Source of the DNA: Acinetobacter sedimenti
GTDB lineage: Bacteria; Pseudomonadota; Gammaproteobacteria; Pseudomonadales; Moraxellaceae
NCBI RefSeq assembly: GCF_022601685.1
Contig: NZ_JAKUML010000020.1
Coordinates: forward strand, 1 to 41,020
Direction of reading: 5' to 3'
DNA length: 41,020 nucleotides
Shown here one piece after another: positions 1 through 9,386 of the stretch (position 1 is its first letter; each line of letters starts with the position of its first letter). The notes beneath the pieces are model-generated. The model was not told the DNA's origin. It did no database searches and saw only the letters and a list, made by a program, of their open reading frames with translations. A program made the position numbers and the translations under genes.

Positions 1-78
1 TACTGCTCATAAGCACCTCGTTAATTAGCCATTTTATCTAACTAAAAGGTGTCTACAAAATCGGTGGCTATTCATATT

Positions 79-2449
79 TTTCTAAGCCATCTGTGCGATG
101 GAGAACACATGCCAAGATGCTTGATACCGATCATGCTTTTTCTAAGCCATCTGTGCGATGGAGAACCCAACAAGACTATGAAACTCAATTCATTGCACTT
201 TCTAAGCCATCTGTGCGATGGAGAACGCGGGTATTTAATGGGACTGCGTGGACTGCATTTTCTAAGCCATCTGTGCGATGGAGAACTTATCTCATGTGAT
301 ACAGCTTTTAGCTTGAAATTTCTAAGCCATCTGTGCGATGGAGAACAACCGTAAAGGGATGTAGTAATAGAACCTTGTTTTCTAAGCCATCTGTGCGATG
401 GAGAACGGTTCTGAGCGTGCTAAGTGGTATCTAAGAAATTTCTAAGCCATCTGTGCGATGGAGAACTCGACGGAATCAAAGACGGCATTGACGCAAATTT
501 TCTAAGCCATCTGTGCGATGGAGAACCGCCGATTTCGTGACTTTGGTTTTTTCGGTTTTTTCTAAGCCATCTGTGCGATGGAGAACTGGATTAGGTTCGC
601 CACGATTTCACTGTTAATTTTCTAAGCCATCTGTGCGATGGAGAACTACAGCAGGTGACGCACTCAATAGAACTTTTTTTTCTAAGCCATCTGTGCGATG
701 GAGAACAAGGTTTAGGCGAAGTCAAGCAGACAGAGCTTTTTCTAAGCCATCTGTGCGATGGAGAACATACAGCAAGTGATGCACTAAACAGAACCTTTTT
801 TTCTAAGCCATCTGTGCGATGGAGAACACAGGTGATTTGTATGCTCGCCTTGTAACTGTTTTCTAAGCCATCTGTGCGATGGAGAACAACTTGACGGCAT
901 AAAAGACGGCATTGATCAATTTCTAAGCCATCTGTGCGATGGAGAACTAGCAAGAAAATCGTCATCATCAATACTCACATTTCTAAGCCATCTGTGCGAT
1001 GGAGAACTACAGCAAGTGATGCACTTAACAGAACTTTTTTTTCTAAGCCATCTGTGCGATGAAGAACTCTTACCCAAAGATAATTACCTATTCTTCCGTA
1101 TTTCTAAGCCATCTGTGCGATGGAGAACTCTCATCGAGAATGCGAGCGTAATGCGCCAACTTTCTAAGCCATCTGTGCGATGGAGAACGACATGCCTGAT
1201 TATGCTTGGAAACGGAGTAATTTCTAAGCCATCTGTGCGATGGAGAACTGGATAGCGAGTTTGGTGGTGCGACTTGTCACTTTCTAAGCCATCTGTGCGA
1301 TGGAGAACACTATACTCGTTTATCAACTTGGTCAACATATTTTCTAAGCCATCTGTGCGATGGAGAACACGTGGATGTTTCTCAGAAGATACCTTTCGAT
1401 TTTCTAAGCCATCTGTGCGATGGAGAACAAAAATGGTGTGTTGGTTGATCAGGTAGTGGTTTTTCTAAGCCATCTGTGCGATGGAGAACAACAGAACGAG
1501 AAGTTTTGACAAATCTTGAATTTTCTAAGCCATCTGTGCGATGGAGAACCAACCACGCCATCGCAATTTAAGGATGTGCTATTTCTAAGCCATCTGTGCG
1601 ATGGAGAACAGGAGATACAAGCGGACAATTGCCGTATATGTTTTCTAAGCCATCTGTGCGATGGAGAACGGTTTTTCCCCAAGTGATACAAAATCAATTC
1701 ATTTCTAAGCCATCTGTGCGATGGAGAACGCTGGGATAGTGTGTATCACATCGTGCTGAACTTTCTAAGCCATCTGTGCGATGGAGAACTCTATGGACAG
1801 AATAGAAGCAAAACGGAATTTTTTCTAAGCCATCTGTGCGATGGAGAACGATCAGAGGCACGTAAAACCGTCCGTAAGCATTTTCTAAGCCATCTGTGCG
1901 ATGGAGAACCCACCCATTAATTGCTGTTCAAGCAAGCTATTTTTCTAAGCCATCTGTGCGATGGAGAACCATTGTCAGGCGATGACCCGATGGGTGCAAT
2001 TTTTCTAAGCCATCTGTGCGATGGAGAACTTTTAGGTTTAACTAGCATTTAAACCCCCAATTTTCTAAGCCATCTGTGCGATGGAGAACATCCGTGCCGA
2101 CTGGTGTGTAACTGTTAAAATTTTCTAAGCCATCTGTGCGATGGAGAACGCTAAGATTTTTAAAGACCCAAGAACCTTAAATTTCTAAGCCATCTGTGCG
2201 ATGGAGAACTGAAGCAACACGGCAATTCTTAAAAAACTGTTTTTCTAAGCCATCTGTGCGATGGAGAACCACCCAATTCCCCTATTTGTTGGCTTTATAT
2301 ATTTCTAAGCCATCTGTGCGATGGAGAACCTCACAAAGCAAAAGCCGATTGAAATCATCAATTTCTAAGCCATCTGTGCGATGGAGAACATATCTCGAAT
2401 TTGTTGCATTCGTTGCTTGTCTTTCTAAGCCATCTGTGCGATGGAGAAC
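79..2449 (-). CRISPR. Type I-F2 CRISPR array, 40 repeats and 39 spacers
   Basis: Forty 28-bp repeats recur with a 60-nt period, the first at 79-106 and the last at 2422-2449. Spacers are 32 nt except three of 33 nt (767-799, 1068-1100, 1429-1461). Read on the minus strand, the repeat begins GTTCTCCATC and ends GGCTTAGAAA. It contains a 5-bp stem (CCATC and GATGG) around the loop GCACA, and ends in the 8-nt CTTAGAAA expected as a type I-F crRNA 5' handle. The orientation is therefore minus, the leader end is near 2449, and the oldest spacers are near 79. All repeats I checked are identical except the one at 1040-1067, which has A instead of G at 1062 on the plus strand; this turns a stem C-G pair into U-G. 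The array follows the cas operon in the same direction. Confidence 0.98.
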
Positions 2450-2713
2450 TATAAATTTATCACAAAAAAATAAGCCATAACAGTGCTTTAACCCTAAAAA
2501 GTATGAAATACCCAAAGTTTTTAGCACATGTTATAACTTATTGATTTTATTAAGTTGTTAAAGAGTCGAAAAAATATTGGGTCAAAACTCGGGAACAGTT
2601 GAATTTTGACTTAGTCCATAAGTTCCAAATTTCCCGAGATGCTCAGCTTCTACATTTTGCTTAGAAATGTACAAGTTAAACTCATTTTTCGGCTGATCTA
2701 TATCACTGCTACT
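2450..2713 (-). promoter_or_regulatory. CRISPR leader region
   Basis: This AT-rich gene-free stretch lies between the cas6f stop and the first (leader-proximal) repeat. Position and repeat orientation make it the leader, where new spacers are inserted and pre-crRNA transcription starts. It contains a full match to the IHF consensus at 2534-2546. I could not fix a single convincing promoter within it. Confidence 0.75.
2534..2546 (-). promoter_or_regulatory. IHF-like site in CRISPR leader
   Basis: The minus strand reads AATCAATAAGTTA, a perfect match to the consensus WATCAANNNNTTR. It lies about 85 nt upstream of the first repeat. IHF bends the leader to guide Cas1-Cas2 integration in type I-E and I-F systems; a role here is inferred, and such a degenerate motif occurs often by chance in AT-rich DNA. 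Confidence 0.5.
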
Positions 2714-3193
2714 TTAACTTTTTAACTGGATAAAAGGCTCGCCACGCTTACGTTCAGTAAACTGTTCAAAATACTTCGCCGATTCTTCCACAGAAATATT
2801 GCGATGCTTTGCTTGATGCAATATACGAGTCTGCTTATTCTTGAGCGGTCTAATGCGGTTGTAGTTTGCATAACCTGTAATTTTGTCCTTCGGAACATCT
2901 CGAGGTCGAGTGACATGCACATAGTCTTCGAGTCGATCTAACCATTTTTGCAAATTGAGATTTTCCAGTTCTGCAGGACTATTGGCAAAGATGCGGATTT
3001 TACTGCCCAAATGTCCAAGCTCTTTTTTTTCATGCAGACGATACTGCGGAAAAGATACGCCGTAGGTGATCTGTTCTGTATCGTCCTTTTGCTCGACAAA
3101 GGCGAGGTGGAGTTGGGTATAAAGATCAGTCCATAGCTGATATAGCGATTTGTCAGGATTTTCGATCAGTGTGATTTCGATATAGTAGTTCAT
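2714..3193 (-). CDS. cas6f: Cas6f (Csy4-type) crRNA endoribonuclease
   Basis: This 159-residue protein cuts pre-crRNA at the base of the repeat hairpin and stays bound to the 3' stem-loop in Cascade. His29 lies in the context YTQLHLAFVE, matching the position of the catalytic histidine of Pseudomonas Csy4. A basic stretch near residues 105-130 (rich in R and K) fits the arginine helix that grips the RNA. The C-terminus GEPFIQLKS is typical of the family. It is shorter than the roughly 185-residue canonical Csy4, with a compact middle, as in I-F2 systems. The start has an AGAGG ribosome binding site 5 nt upstream and lies 8 nt after the cas5fv stop, so it is the last gene of the cas operon. 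Its substrate is the array immediately downstream. Confidence 0.95.
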   Translation of the reverse strand: MNYYIEITLIENPDKSLYQLWTDLYTQLHLAFVEQKDDTEQITYGVSFPQYRLHEKKELGHLGSKIRIFANSPAELENLNLQKWLDRLEDYVHVTRPRDVPKDKITGYANYNRIRPLKNKQTRILHQAKHRNISVEESAKYFEQFTERKRGEPFIQLKS

Positions 3194-3201
3194 CTGTACC
3201 T

Positions 3202-4197
3202 CTAGCGAATGTCCTTGACGTATGCGAGTCCTTTTTTGCCCAAATAAAATGCAGAGACACCCGCATTTTCAATCTTTTCTTCAAGGTCTCGGGCTTGATC
3301 TTTGGAAATATTGAGATTGATTTCTAATATTCCGCGATTAGCTTTAGTTAACATTTTATCTTGAATTTCAAGATTTTTTCTTGATGGGTTAATGTATGGT
3401 GAGCCCCAAGACTTCTTGTTTCCACCTGTTGAGTATCGCGCCATAAAGTCTTTTTCTGTAAAAATTCCTGATAATGCTATGCCAGTCAGCTTTCCTTGAG
3501 GAGATAAAACAGAACTAATATCATAAGTTTTACTCAACTCATCTAATTGCCAATAAATTAAAAGTGAATAAATGTTTGATATATTAATTTTTTGTCCTGA
3601 TTCAGGGCAGTCAAAACCATTTCTCTTTTGTTGATATTCTTGTAATAACTCATAAATCTCTCCTTCAATAGAAATTGATCCACTCAAACTAGCCAATCTA
3701 TTTTTAATATCAATAGGATGAATTTTGTTTGAAAACCTCGAAAAATCAATTGTTTTGTTATTTACAATTAATTGGTAGATTTCATCTATTTCTAAGAAAA
3801 GGACACCCCACAAGTTAAGAGAGTAGTCCGAAGTGAATGCTAAATCTGATGCTTTTACAATTCCTGAAAAAGCTTTAGGATCAACACTATTTTTTTTAAG
3901 ATTTCGCAAATAAATTATTTCATAACTTCGATCATTTCGGTCAGTGAAAGTAATTTGACTTTCCAAGTCTTTGAAAAAATAATCCAGTCGTTTTCGTGCT
4001 TTGGCTAACTTCTTTTGTTCGCCAATTAAACGATTTAAAATGCCCATAACTGTATTATGGGAAACCTCCTTTTGATAAAAGTTTTTTTCTAGCTGTTTAG
4101 TTGTTGCAATAAATTCTCTTTGTAAATCCTCTTCATTTTTGGACTCAGATAAAAAAGAGTTTCGCCATGAGGAGTCATATTCAATAGTAATTCGCAT
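3202..4197 (-). CDS. cas5fv: Cas5fv, type I-F2 Cascade 5'-handle subunit
   Basis: This 331-residue protein begins MRITIEYDSSWRNSFL and ends NAGVSAFYLGKKGLAYVKDI. Both ends closely resemble, from memory, Cas5fv of Shewanella putrefaciens CN-32. In that minimal complex Cas5fv caps the crRNA 5' handle and also takes over PAM recognition and DNA-strand handling from the missing large subunit. It is much larger than an ordinary Cas5, consistent with the extra domain. The start is well supported by an AAGGGGG ribosome binding site just after the cas7fv stop, 11 nt upstream. It sits between cas7fv and cas6f, the order known for this subtype. No Csy1 (Cas8f) gene is present. Subtype assignment rests on recalled family sequences, not on a search. 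Confidence 0.9.
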   Translation of the reverse strand: MRITIEYDSSWRNSFLSESKNEEDLQREFIATTKQLEKNFYQKEVSHNTVMGILNRLIGEQKKLAKARKRLDYFFKDLESQITFTDRNDRSYEIIYLRNLKKNSVDPKAFSGIVKASDLAFTSDYSLNLWGVLFLEIDEIYQLIVNNKTIDFSRFSNKIHPIDIKNRLASLSGSISIEGEIYELLQEYQQKRNGFDCPESGQKINISNIYSLLIYWQLDELSKTYDISSVLSPQGKLTGIALSGIFTEKDFMARYSTGGNKKSWGSPYINPSRKNLEIQDKMLTKANRGILEINLNISKDQARDLEEKIENAGVSAFYLGKKGLAYVKDIR

Positions 4198-4208
4198 CTC
4201 ATGCCCCC

Positions 4209-5288
4209 TTAGACAATTTCATAGTAAACTGCATACTCATTTTGAGGGTTACTATTGGTTTGGCTTGCAAATCTTGGTTGCTTAATTCTCATCATCTTAT
4301 TGCTATCATTATAATCAATCTCGACTTCGTCTACATACATATAACCTTTCGCTTGCTTAATGCTAAGTTCAGAAATCATATTTAGAATTTCTTTAACCAA
4401 AATGTCTATTGCAACATTATCTAGTAGAATCCCTGCCTCAAAATCTTTATAGATTGAACCTATTCTTGCATATTGAGCATTAAAAATAGCTTTTGGCTCT
4501 CTCGTAGGGTCAAGACTTTTGATAAAGTTTTGTATATGTAGTGCTATTTTTTCACCCGTATTGTCCTTATTGTCAATTATCATGGCAGCTCGGTCAAAAT
4601 CTTTACTCAATGAGATAAACTGTAATTGCTCAATACTAATTGAACCGTATGCTTCATATTGAGTATCGCCAAAAGTTATCTTTGAAAAAATAGTATTACT
4701 AGACATTTCACCTTTTTTATTAAGTTCCTTTTCTTTAGATCCAGCACGCCCCATTTGTTCATAATTACCATTTTTTAATTGATCCACAAAGTCGGTAATT
4801 AACAAAGCACTTGTCCGTTTAAACTGTTCTCCCTGAGGAATAACATAACCACGCACAAGTCCTGTTATTGATGCAAGCAAATCCACCATTGGTTTATCTT
4901 TTGCATTGCTTACATCATATGTTTGATCTTTGAACAGGTGATGTCGAATACAATTTTGACTGATGTATAGTTGATGCTTTTCAAAATCAATTTCTCTTGG
5001 ATCTTTTTTATAAAGAAAACCTTTTTCTGATTTTTCACCTGTTAAATTTGAATATCCTCTTAATTTCGGAATATTGTGATTTGTGGCATCTTCAATCATA
5101 CCTTCATGGCGTATCCGTACATTACCATTCCAGTTGACGACGCCATAACCATAAGCTGTAATTTTAAAATCGACACTTTTAATACCTGTTACTTTAGACC
5201 TGTTATTGTCCTCTTTCGTTGCTGTTGTTGAATTTAAGAATGTCTTCGATTGAGATTGAACCAATCGCTTGTTGGTCGCAGACGGCAT
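4209..5288 (-). CDS. cas7fv: Cas7fv, type I-F2 Cascade backbone
   Basis: This protein forms the helical filament along the crRNA spacer. The motifs [25 protein letters not shown]-like, [35 protein letters not shown] and [11 protein letters not shown] match Cas7fv of Shewanella putrefaciens CN-32 as I recall it, and differ from canonical Csy3. The start is uncertain. I chose the ATG at 5288 (359 residues), which overlaps the end of cas2-3 by 86 nt; another ATG lies at 5303. The conserved core begins only at residue 32, near 5195. A good Shine-Dalgarno-like AAAGAGGA at 5209-5216 lies just before that core but is followed by no ATG, GTG or TTG. The stop is 11 nt before cas5fv, so translation is probably coupled. 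Confidence 0.9.
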   Translation of the reverse strand: MPSATNKRLVQSQSKTFLNSTTATKEDNNRSKVTGIKSVDFKITAYGYGVVNWNGNVRIRHEGMIEDATNHNIPKLRGYSNLTGEKSEKGFLYKKDPREIDFEKHQLYISQNCIRHHLFKDQTYDVSNAKDKPMVDLLASITGLVRGYVIPQGEQFKRTSALLITDFVDQLKNGNYEQMGRAGSKEKELNKKGEMSSNTIFSKITFGDTQYEAYGSISIEQLQFISLSKDFDRAAMIIDNKDNTGEKIALHIQNFIKSLDPTREPKAIFNAQYARIGSIYKDFEAGILLDNVAIDILVKEILNMISELSIKQAKGYMYVDEVEIDYNDSNKMMRIKQPRFASQTNSNPQNEYAVYYEIV

Positions 5289-8169
5289 AGTAGATTGCAG
5301 CATTGTGACGAATGCTTGTTCCACCAACCTTATTGAGGTCATCTTCGATATAACTGAGATACAGTGGATATTCTGCGTCTCGTGCATAGCTTTCTAGCAC
5401 TTTTTGCCGTGTTGTCATTTTCTTTTCTGGTATACCTTTGACAGGGTGTGTTGGGTCAATATTGCCATGCTTTTGCGCTATAAACTGCATCAGCCCCAAC
5501 TCGCGGATCAATGGCGTAGATTCGGTTAAATTGTCAAATTCACCACGATCATCCAGTGGTGGTTGATAAGCATATTCATTGAGAAATACTGGCTGTTTTG
5601 GATCATTCAAATTAATTTTGGCAAGTTGAATAAATCGGTTGTCCCCACGTAATGAGTTTTTGCTAATCTTCATTTTCTTCACATCAGTTTTGATTTTATA
5701 CACTTTGACGGGTTCAGTGACTTTTGCACTGAGCAATGTGATACTACTTTTAATTGCACTTTCTAAATCTTGCTGAATCTCTTTATCTGTATAACTTGAA
5801 TTATAGAAATCTTTATAGACTTGATATAATTCAGGCAATTGAAATACTTTGTTGTCTAATCGTTCTGTAAGAAAACTGTACCATGCTTTCGCAGATTGTA
5901 AACTATTCAATTTGGCTAAAAACATTGCAGATGCACCTGTTTGTTTGCCATTTTTGATGCTTTCCGTGATCGCAATATTTAAGGTATTCACTTCAGTGTT
6001 TTGACCAAAACGATCGAGTCGTCCTAATCGTTGTAATATATTTTCTGCACTACTCATTTCACTGAGCATAAAATCACAGCTGATATTTAAAGAGGCTTGA
6101 ACAATTGGACCACTACGTAGTACATCATATTGCTGGCTACCTTGTTGTTTAAAAGATTCATAGACTTCACTAAATAACGATTTTTTATCACTGCGTTTAA
6201 ACTTAGAGTGAAACAAAATACTATTTTCATGATCTTTCTGTGTTAAAAATCCAAGCTGTGCAGTTTTTGCTGTATTGCTAATCACAAAAGTTTTATCACG
6301 ATACGCACGATAAAACGGATTTGAGGCAATGTCATTTTCCTCATAATCAGTAAATTGGATTTGATATTGGCTTTGATTAAAAGAGGGCATTTCAATCACA
6401 TCGTGATCAATATCAATCGTCAATACTTCTTTGAGATAACGATAATGTGGCGTAGCTGAAACCAATAACACACGTTTGTCATAATTTTTACGCATATTTT
6501 TATTGGCAACTAGCTCCGCAAAAAGCAAATTAAAAATATCCATGTTGATATATTCATGATATTCATCAAACACCACATGTGCATCAATAAACGGAATCAA
6601 GCTATTGACATTGCTATGTGTCGTGATTGCACCTAAAATTTGATCAATGGTGGTGACAACGACATCCCCTGAAAAATAGTCATCTTCTGCGGTGATCTTG
6701 TCCCATGCGTTGGTAAATTTAAACTCGCCTGTAAATAGCTCAATATTGGCATCAGGCAAATAAGATTGAGATAATTCTTCAAAAATTCCCTGACAGACTT
6801 GTACACGAGGGCAAACCCAAATAATTTTTTGCGCATTGCCTAGTTTTGCCCATTCCAAAGCGATTTTGGTTTTACCACAGCCAGCAGCTCCCGCAAGTAC
6901 CGCAACATATTTTAAATCAGCGAGTTGTTTTGCTACTTCAGCTTGTCTTTGGCTACGCTCGCTATCAGGAAATTTCGTTAAAGCATTTTCAATGTGTGAC
7001 ACAAGATTAGAGCTGAGCTCCTGATTATCTAGCAATTCATCTAAGCGTTGTTCTTGGATGAACTCACAAAGATCAATCGCAGATTGTTTGGAAACAATAC
7101 GGTCAGCACTGATCACACATGCTCGGATCAAATTGGCTTCGGCACTAGATTGCACACTATTTTGAATGTCTGAAAATTTGCTTTTTGCTAAATCATAGTA
7201 TTTAAACTGCGGGTAGCTTTTATCTTTGTACAGCAAGTCATCATGCAAACTTTCATTGTCAGATGACCATTCTAAGCTTTCAATTAAATTTATTTCTGAA
7301 TTGGCGTATCGTTTAAATATCGCATTTACTTGATGGAGTAGTTGAATTGATTTTTTGAAAAAATTTTGAAAATCCTCTTCAGATAAAACACTTTTATAAA
7401 TATTGTAAATATTTTCTACATTTTCAAATTTATCTTCTTTACGGTAAGGGCGTGCATGATGCCAAAAAATCGCATGACGAATATATTGCTTATTTCTGCC
7501 TGATATTTTTGAGTCACGTAGGCTATCAAAGAAATGGAATAGTAAAAGTGATAATTCATTATGTGTCGGATTATCCTCGAAATGATGATTTTTTCCTTTT
7601 TTCGTATCTATATGCTGCCCATCGTCAGCAATATAGTCTTTATTTTTGGGATTACGAACCCATTCTTGAAAGGCAATATCTATTTTCCCGAGGTCGTGTA
7701 AACAACCCGCTAGGAATGTGGCGTGTTCTAGACTTTTGAATTCTTCGTTGCCAATCGTGCGATGGAAAAGTTGAGATGCCACATACCCCACGGCAAATAA
7801 ATGCTCTGCAAGTGGCTGTAAGTGTGTATTTGCATAGACTTCATCTTGTTTCGCTTTCATCGTTATTACATCCATAAGAACATCTTTTTGTGTCTCATTC
7901 ACAGGCACTACACCTTCATGATTAAATTTACTGCGATTGCCCACCACCCACAGCAATTCACTACGCCGTCGCCCACGGATCCAGTGACAGGACACGGAAG
8001 TATTTTTAGTAGCGGTCTGGCGGAGCAGTTTTTTCAGCGCAAGCAAGCCATCTTCGGTGATCACGGTCTGCCACGTATTATCACCAATCCGATCAGCAAA
8101 GGCATCGAGCACACGTCGAGTGCGTGCCAAGGCTTTCTTTTCACATTGGCTAATCAAGGTCACGATCAT
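5203..8169 (-). CDS. cas3: Cas2-Cas3 fusion, helicase-nuclease
   Basis: This 988-residue protein combines adaptation and interference, as in all type I-F systems. Residues 1-95 form the Cas2 domain that pairs with Cas1. The HD nuclease follows, with AEH at 121-123, HDLGK at 158-162 and HAIFWHHA at 232-239. The superfamily 2 helicase has Walker A GAAGCGKT around 427-434, the DEAD-box-like DEYH at 535-538, SATP at 571-574 and GRLDRFGQ at 716-723. It unwinds and degrades DNA bound by Cascade. The start ATG shares one base with the cas1 stop (TGATG), indicating translational coupling. Its 3' end overlaps the putative cas7fv start. All key catalytic motifs are intact, so the gene looks functional. 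Confidence 0.97.
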   Translation of the reverse strand: MIVTLISQCEKKALARTRRVLDAFADRIGDNTWQTVITEDGLLALKKLLRQTATKNTSVSCHWIRGRRRSELLWVVGNRSKFNHEGVVPVNETQKDVLMDVITMKAKQDEVYANTHLQPLAEHLFAVGYVASQLFHRTIGNEEFKSLEHATFLAGCLHDLGKIDIAFQEWVRNPKNKDYIADDGQHIDTKKGKNHHFEDNPTHNELSLLLFHFFDSLRDSKISGRNKQYIRHAIFWHHARPYRKEDKFENVENIYNIYKSVLSEEDFQNFFKKSIQLLHQVNAIFKRYANSEINLIESLEWSSDNESLHDDLLYKDKSYPQFKYYDLAKSKFSDIQNSVQSSAEANLIRACVISADRIVSKQSAIDLCEFIQEQRLDELLDNQELSSNLVSHIENALTKFPDSERSQRQAEVAKQLADLKYVAVLAGAAGCGKTKIALEWAKLGNAQKIIWVCPRVQVCQGIFEELSQSYLPDANIELFTGEFKFTNAWDKITAEDDYFSGDVVVTTIDQILGAITTHSNVNSLIPFIDAHVVFDEYHEYINMDIFNLLFAELVANKNMRKNYDKRVLLVSATPHYRYLKEVLTIDIDHDVIEMPSFNQSQYQIQFTDYEENDIASNPFYRAYRDKTFVISNTAKTAQLGFLTQKDHENSILFHSKFKRSDKKSLFSEVYESFKQQGSQQYDVLRSGPIVQASLNISCDFMLSEMSSAENILQRLGRLDRFGQNTEVNTLNIAITESIKNGKQTGASAMFLAKLNSLQSAKAWYSFLTERLDNKVFQLPELYQVYKDFYNSSYTDKEIQQDLESAIKSSITLLSAKVTEPVKVYKIKTDVKKMKISKNSLRGDNRFIQLAKINLNDPKQPVFLNEYAYQPPLDDRGEFDNLTESTPLIRELGLMQFIAQKHGNIDPTHPVKGIPEKKMTTRQKVLESYARDAEYPLYLSYIEDDLNKVGGTSIRHNAAIYYAVCDQQAIGSISIEDILKFNNSNERGQ

Positions 8170-9131
8170 CAGTCATGCACTTCGTTAGAGAATGTGTTGA
8201 GCGATTGTGCTTTGACTTGATCAAACATAAAGTCTAAGCATTTATGCTCGGTAAATTTCTGTAGGATTTGCTGGCGGAATTCTTGTTCTTTCATACCTTC
8301 TTTGGCACAGAGAAAGGCGTAGGGGAGCACCACAGCATCTTTGACCAAATCCGCAACATCGAAGACCAATGCGCCACGACGAGTTTTGCCGTGCATCACT
8401 GCAAAGCCATGCGGAATACCGAGCACCCACAGTGTGGTTGCGGCGAGCCCATAAGCGAGATAATTGCCATGATTAAGAAAGTCATTGGCAAGATCACCTT
8501 GTTCGGGATTACGCTCAAAAGACATTTGGCAACGTGTGGCAGCGATTTTATACAGTTGTTTGGTGGTCTGCGCTTCGGCAAGCAGTAAATCTGCCACTTT
8601 AGTCATACGTGGAATTTTGTTGCGATAGCTTTGTAAGGCATTTTGAATGTCTTGATCATCCAAATGAAAGCCTTCGGTACGGAGGTCACGATCTTTCGCC
8701 CAAACTTGTTGGATATAATCCAGTCGGGCAAGTTGGAAGGCTTTGGCGACTTCAAGTCGTTTCGCCTCATCGAACCAAAAAGACAACCAACCTTGTACAT
8801 ATTCGGTTGGGCGATATTCACTTTGTGGGGTAAGCCACTCAATCTCTGCACCTGAAAATAATGGCGTCCCACCACCACCGCAGAAGCCGACCAATACGCC
8901 TGCACTACAGAGCATACGCATGGCTGCATTGGTGATCGAAGTACCAGTACCAAGCAAAATCACGGTGGTATTAGCGATGGGAATATTCCAATATTGATTT
9001 TGATTTTTTTCTTCGGTGAGATAGAGTACCCGACCGTCTTTTTGCATGACACGACAGTATTCGAGGTAGTACAGATTAGCACGTTTGGAGTGCAGAATGG
9101 CTTTTAAGTCGCTTGGATTGAGTTGTTCCAT
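8169..9131 (-). CDS. cas1: Cas1 integrase, type I-F
   Basis: This 320-residue protein is the spacer integrase. Family features include an N-terminal beta domain with AMRMLCSAGVLVGFCGGGG (around residues 68-87), a helical domain with GNYLAYGLAATTLWVLG, and the active-site region GIPHGFAVMHGKTRRG followed by LVFDVADLVKD. It works with the Cas2 domain fused to Cas3. It is the first gene of the minus-strand cas operon, so the operon promoter must lie in 9132-9386. A TGATG overlap links it to cas2-3. The start at 9131 has only a weak upstream GGAATAAG. No frameshift or premature stop is seen. Confidence 0.96.
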   Translation of the reverse strand: MEQLNPSDLKAILHSKRANLYYLEYCRVMQKDGRVLYLTEEKNQNQYWNIPIANTTVILLGTGTSITNAAMRMLCSAGVLVGFCGGGGTPLFSGAEIEWLTPQSEYRPTEYVQGWLSFWFDEAKRLEVAKAFQLARLDYIQQVWAKDRDLRTEGFHLDDQDIQNALQSYRNKIPRMTKVADLLLAEAQTTKQLYKIAATRCQMSFERNPEQGDLANDFLNHGNYLAYGLAATTLWVLGIPHGFAVMHGKTRRGALVFDVADLVKDAVVLPYAFLCAKEGMKEQEFRQQILQKFTEHKCLDFMFDQVKAQSLNTFSNEVHD

Positions 9132-9257
9132 CTTATTCCAGTTTTAATCTTTGATACTCAAATTTTTGATACCTAAATTTTCGATTTTGTTCATATATTG
9201 CATTTGATATTGAAACTAGCCGAATAGACTGCCTGAAGAAAGTGGCAAAAATTCATT

Positions 9258-9285
9258 AACGACATGCTGTGTCGTTTTGTTTTTT
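9258..9285 (+). terminator. Terminator-like hairpin upstream of cas1
   Basis: A 7-bp perfect stem (AACGACA at 9258-9264 and TGTCGTT at 9270-9276) with a 5-nt loop is followed on the plus strand by a T-rich tract (TTGTTTTTT). It has the form of a rho-independent terminator for plus-strand transcription, yet no plus-strand gene lies upstream within 9 kb. It may be the relic of a gene displaced when the cas locus arrived, or a barrier to antisense reading. Confidence 0.5.
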
Positions 9286-9318
9286 CAGAACGAGAACGGT
9301 TTGTGACCGATCAGAAAT

Positions 9319-9346
9319 TTGCAAATTCATACTGCAATGGTATAAC
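9319..9346 (+). promoter_or_regulatory. Predicted promoter of rraA-like gene
   Basis: TTGCAA at 9319-9324 and TATAAC at 9341-9346 are separated by 16 nt, 40 nt before the next start codon. The -35 element lies in a short palindrome (GAATTTGCAAATTTC read on the minus strand) that could be an operator. Confidence 0.45.
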
Positions 9347-9386
9347 TAACGCATTAAAAAATACTGACAATGACTGGAGTTAAAAA

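Noticed and set aside
49..2480. Many open frames with repeated peptides such as FLSHLCDGE, SKPSVRWRT and VLHRTDGLE
   Set aside because: They are translations of the CRISPR repeats and spacers; each repeat yields the same peptide in its frame, and the frames lack ribosome binding sites.
2714..9131. CRISPR-associated transposon (type I-F3)
   Set aside because: cas1 and a complete cas2-3 are present and no tnsA, tnsB, tnsC or tniQ gene is found, so this is a defence system.
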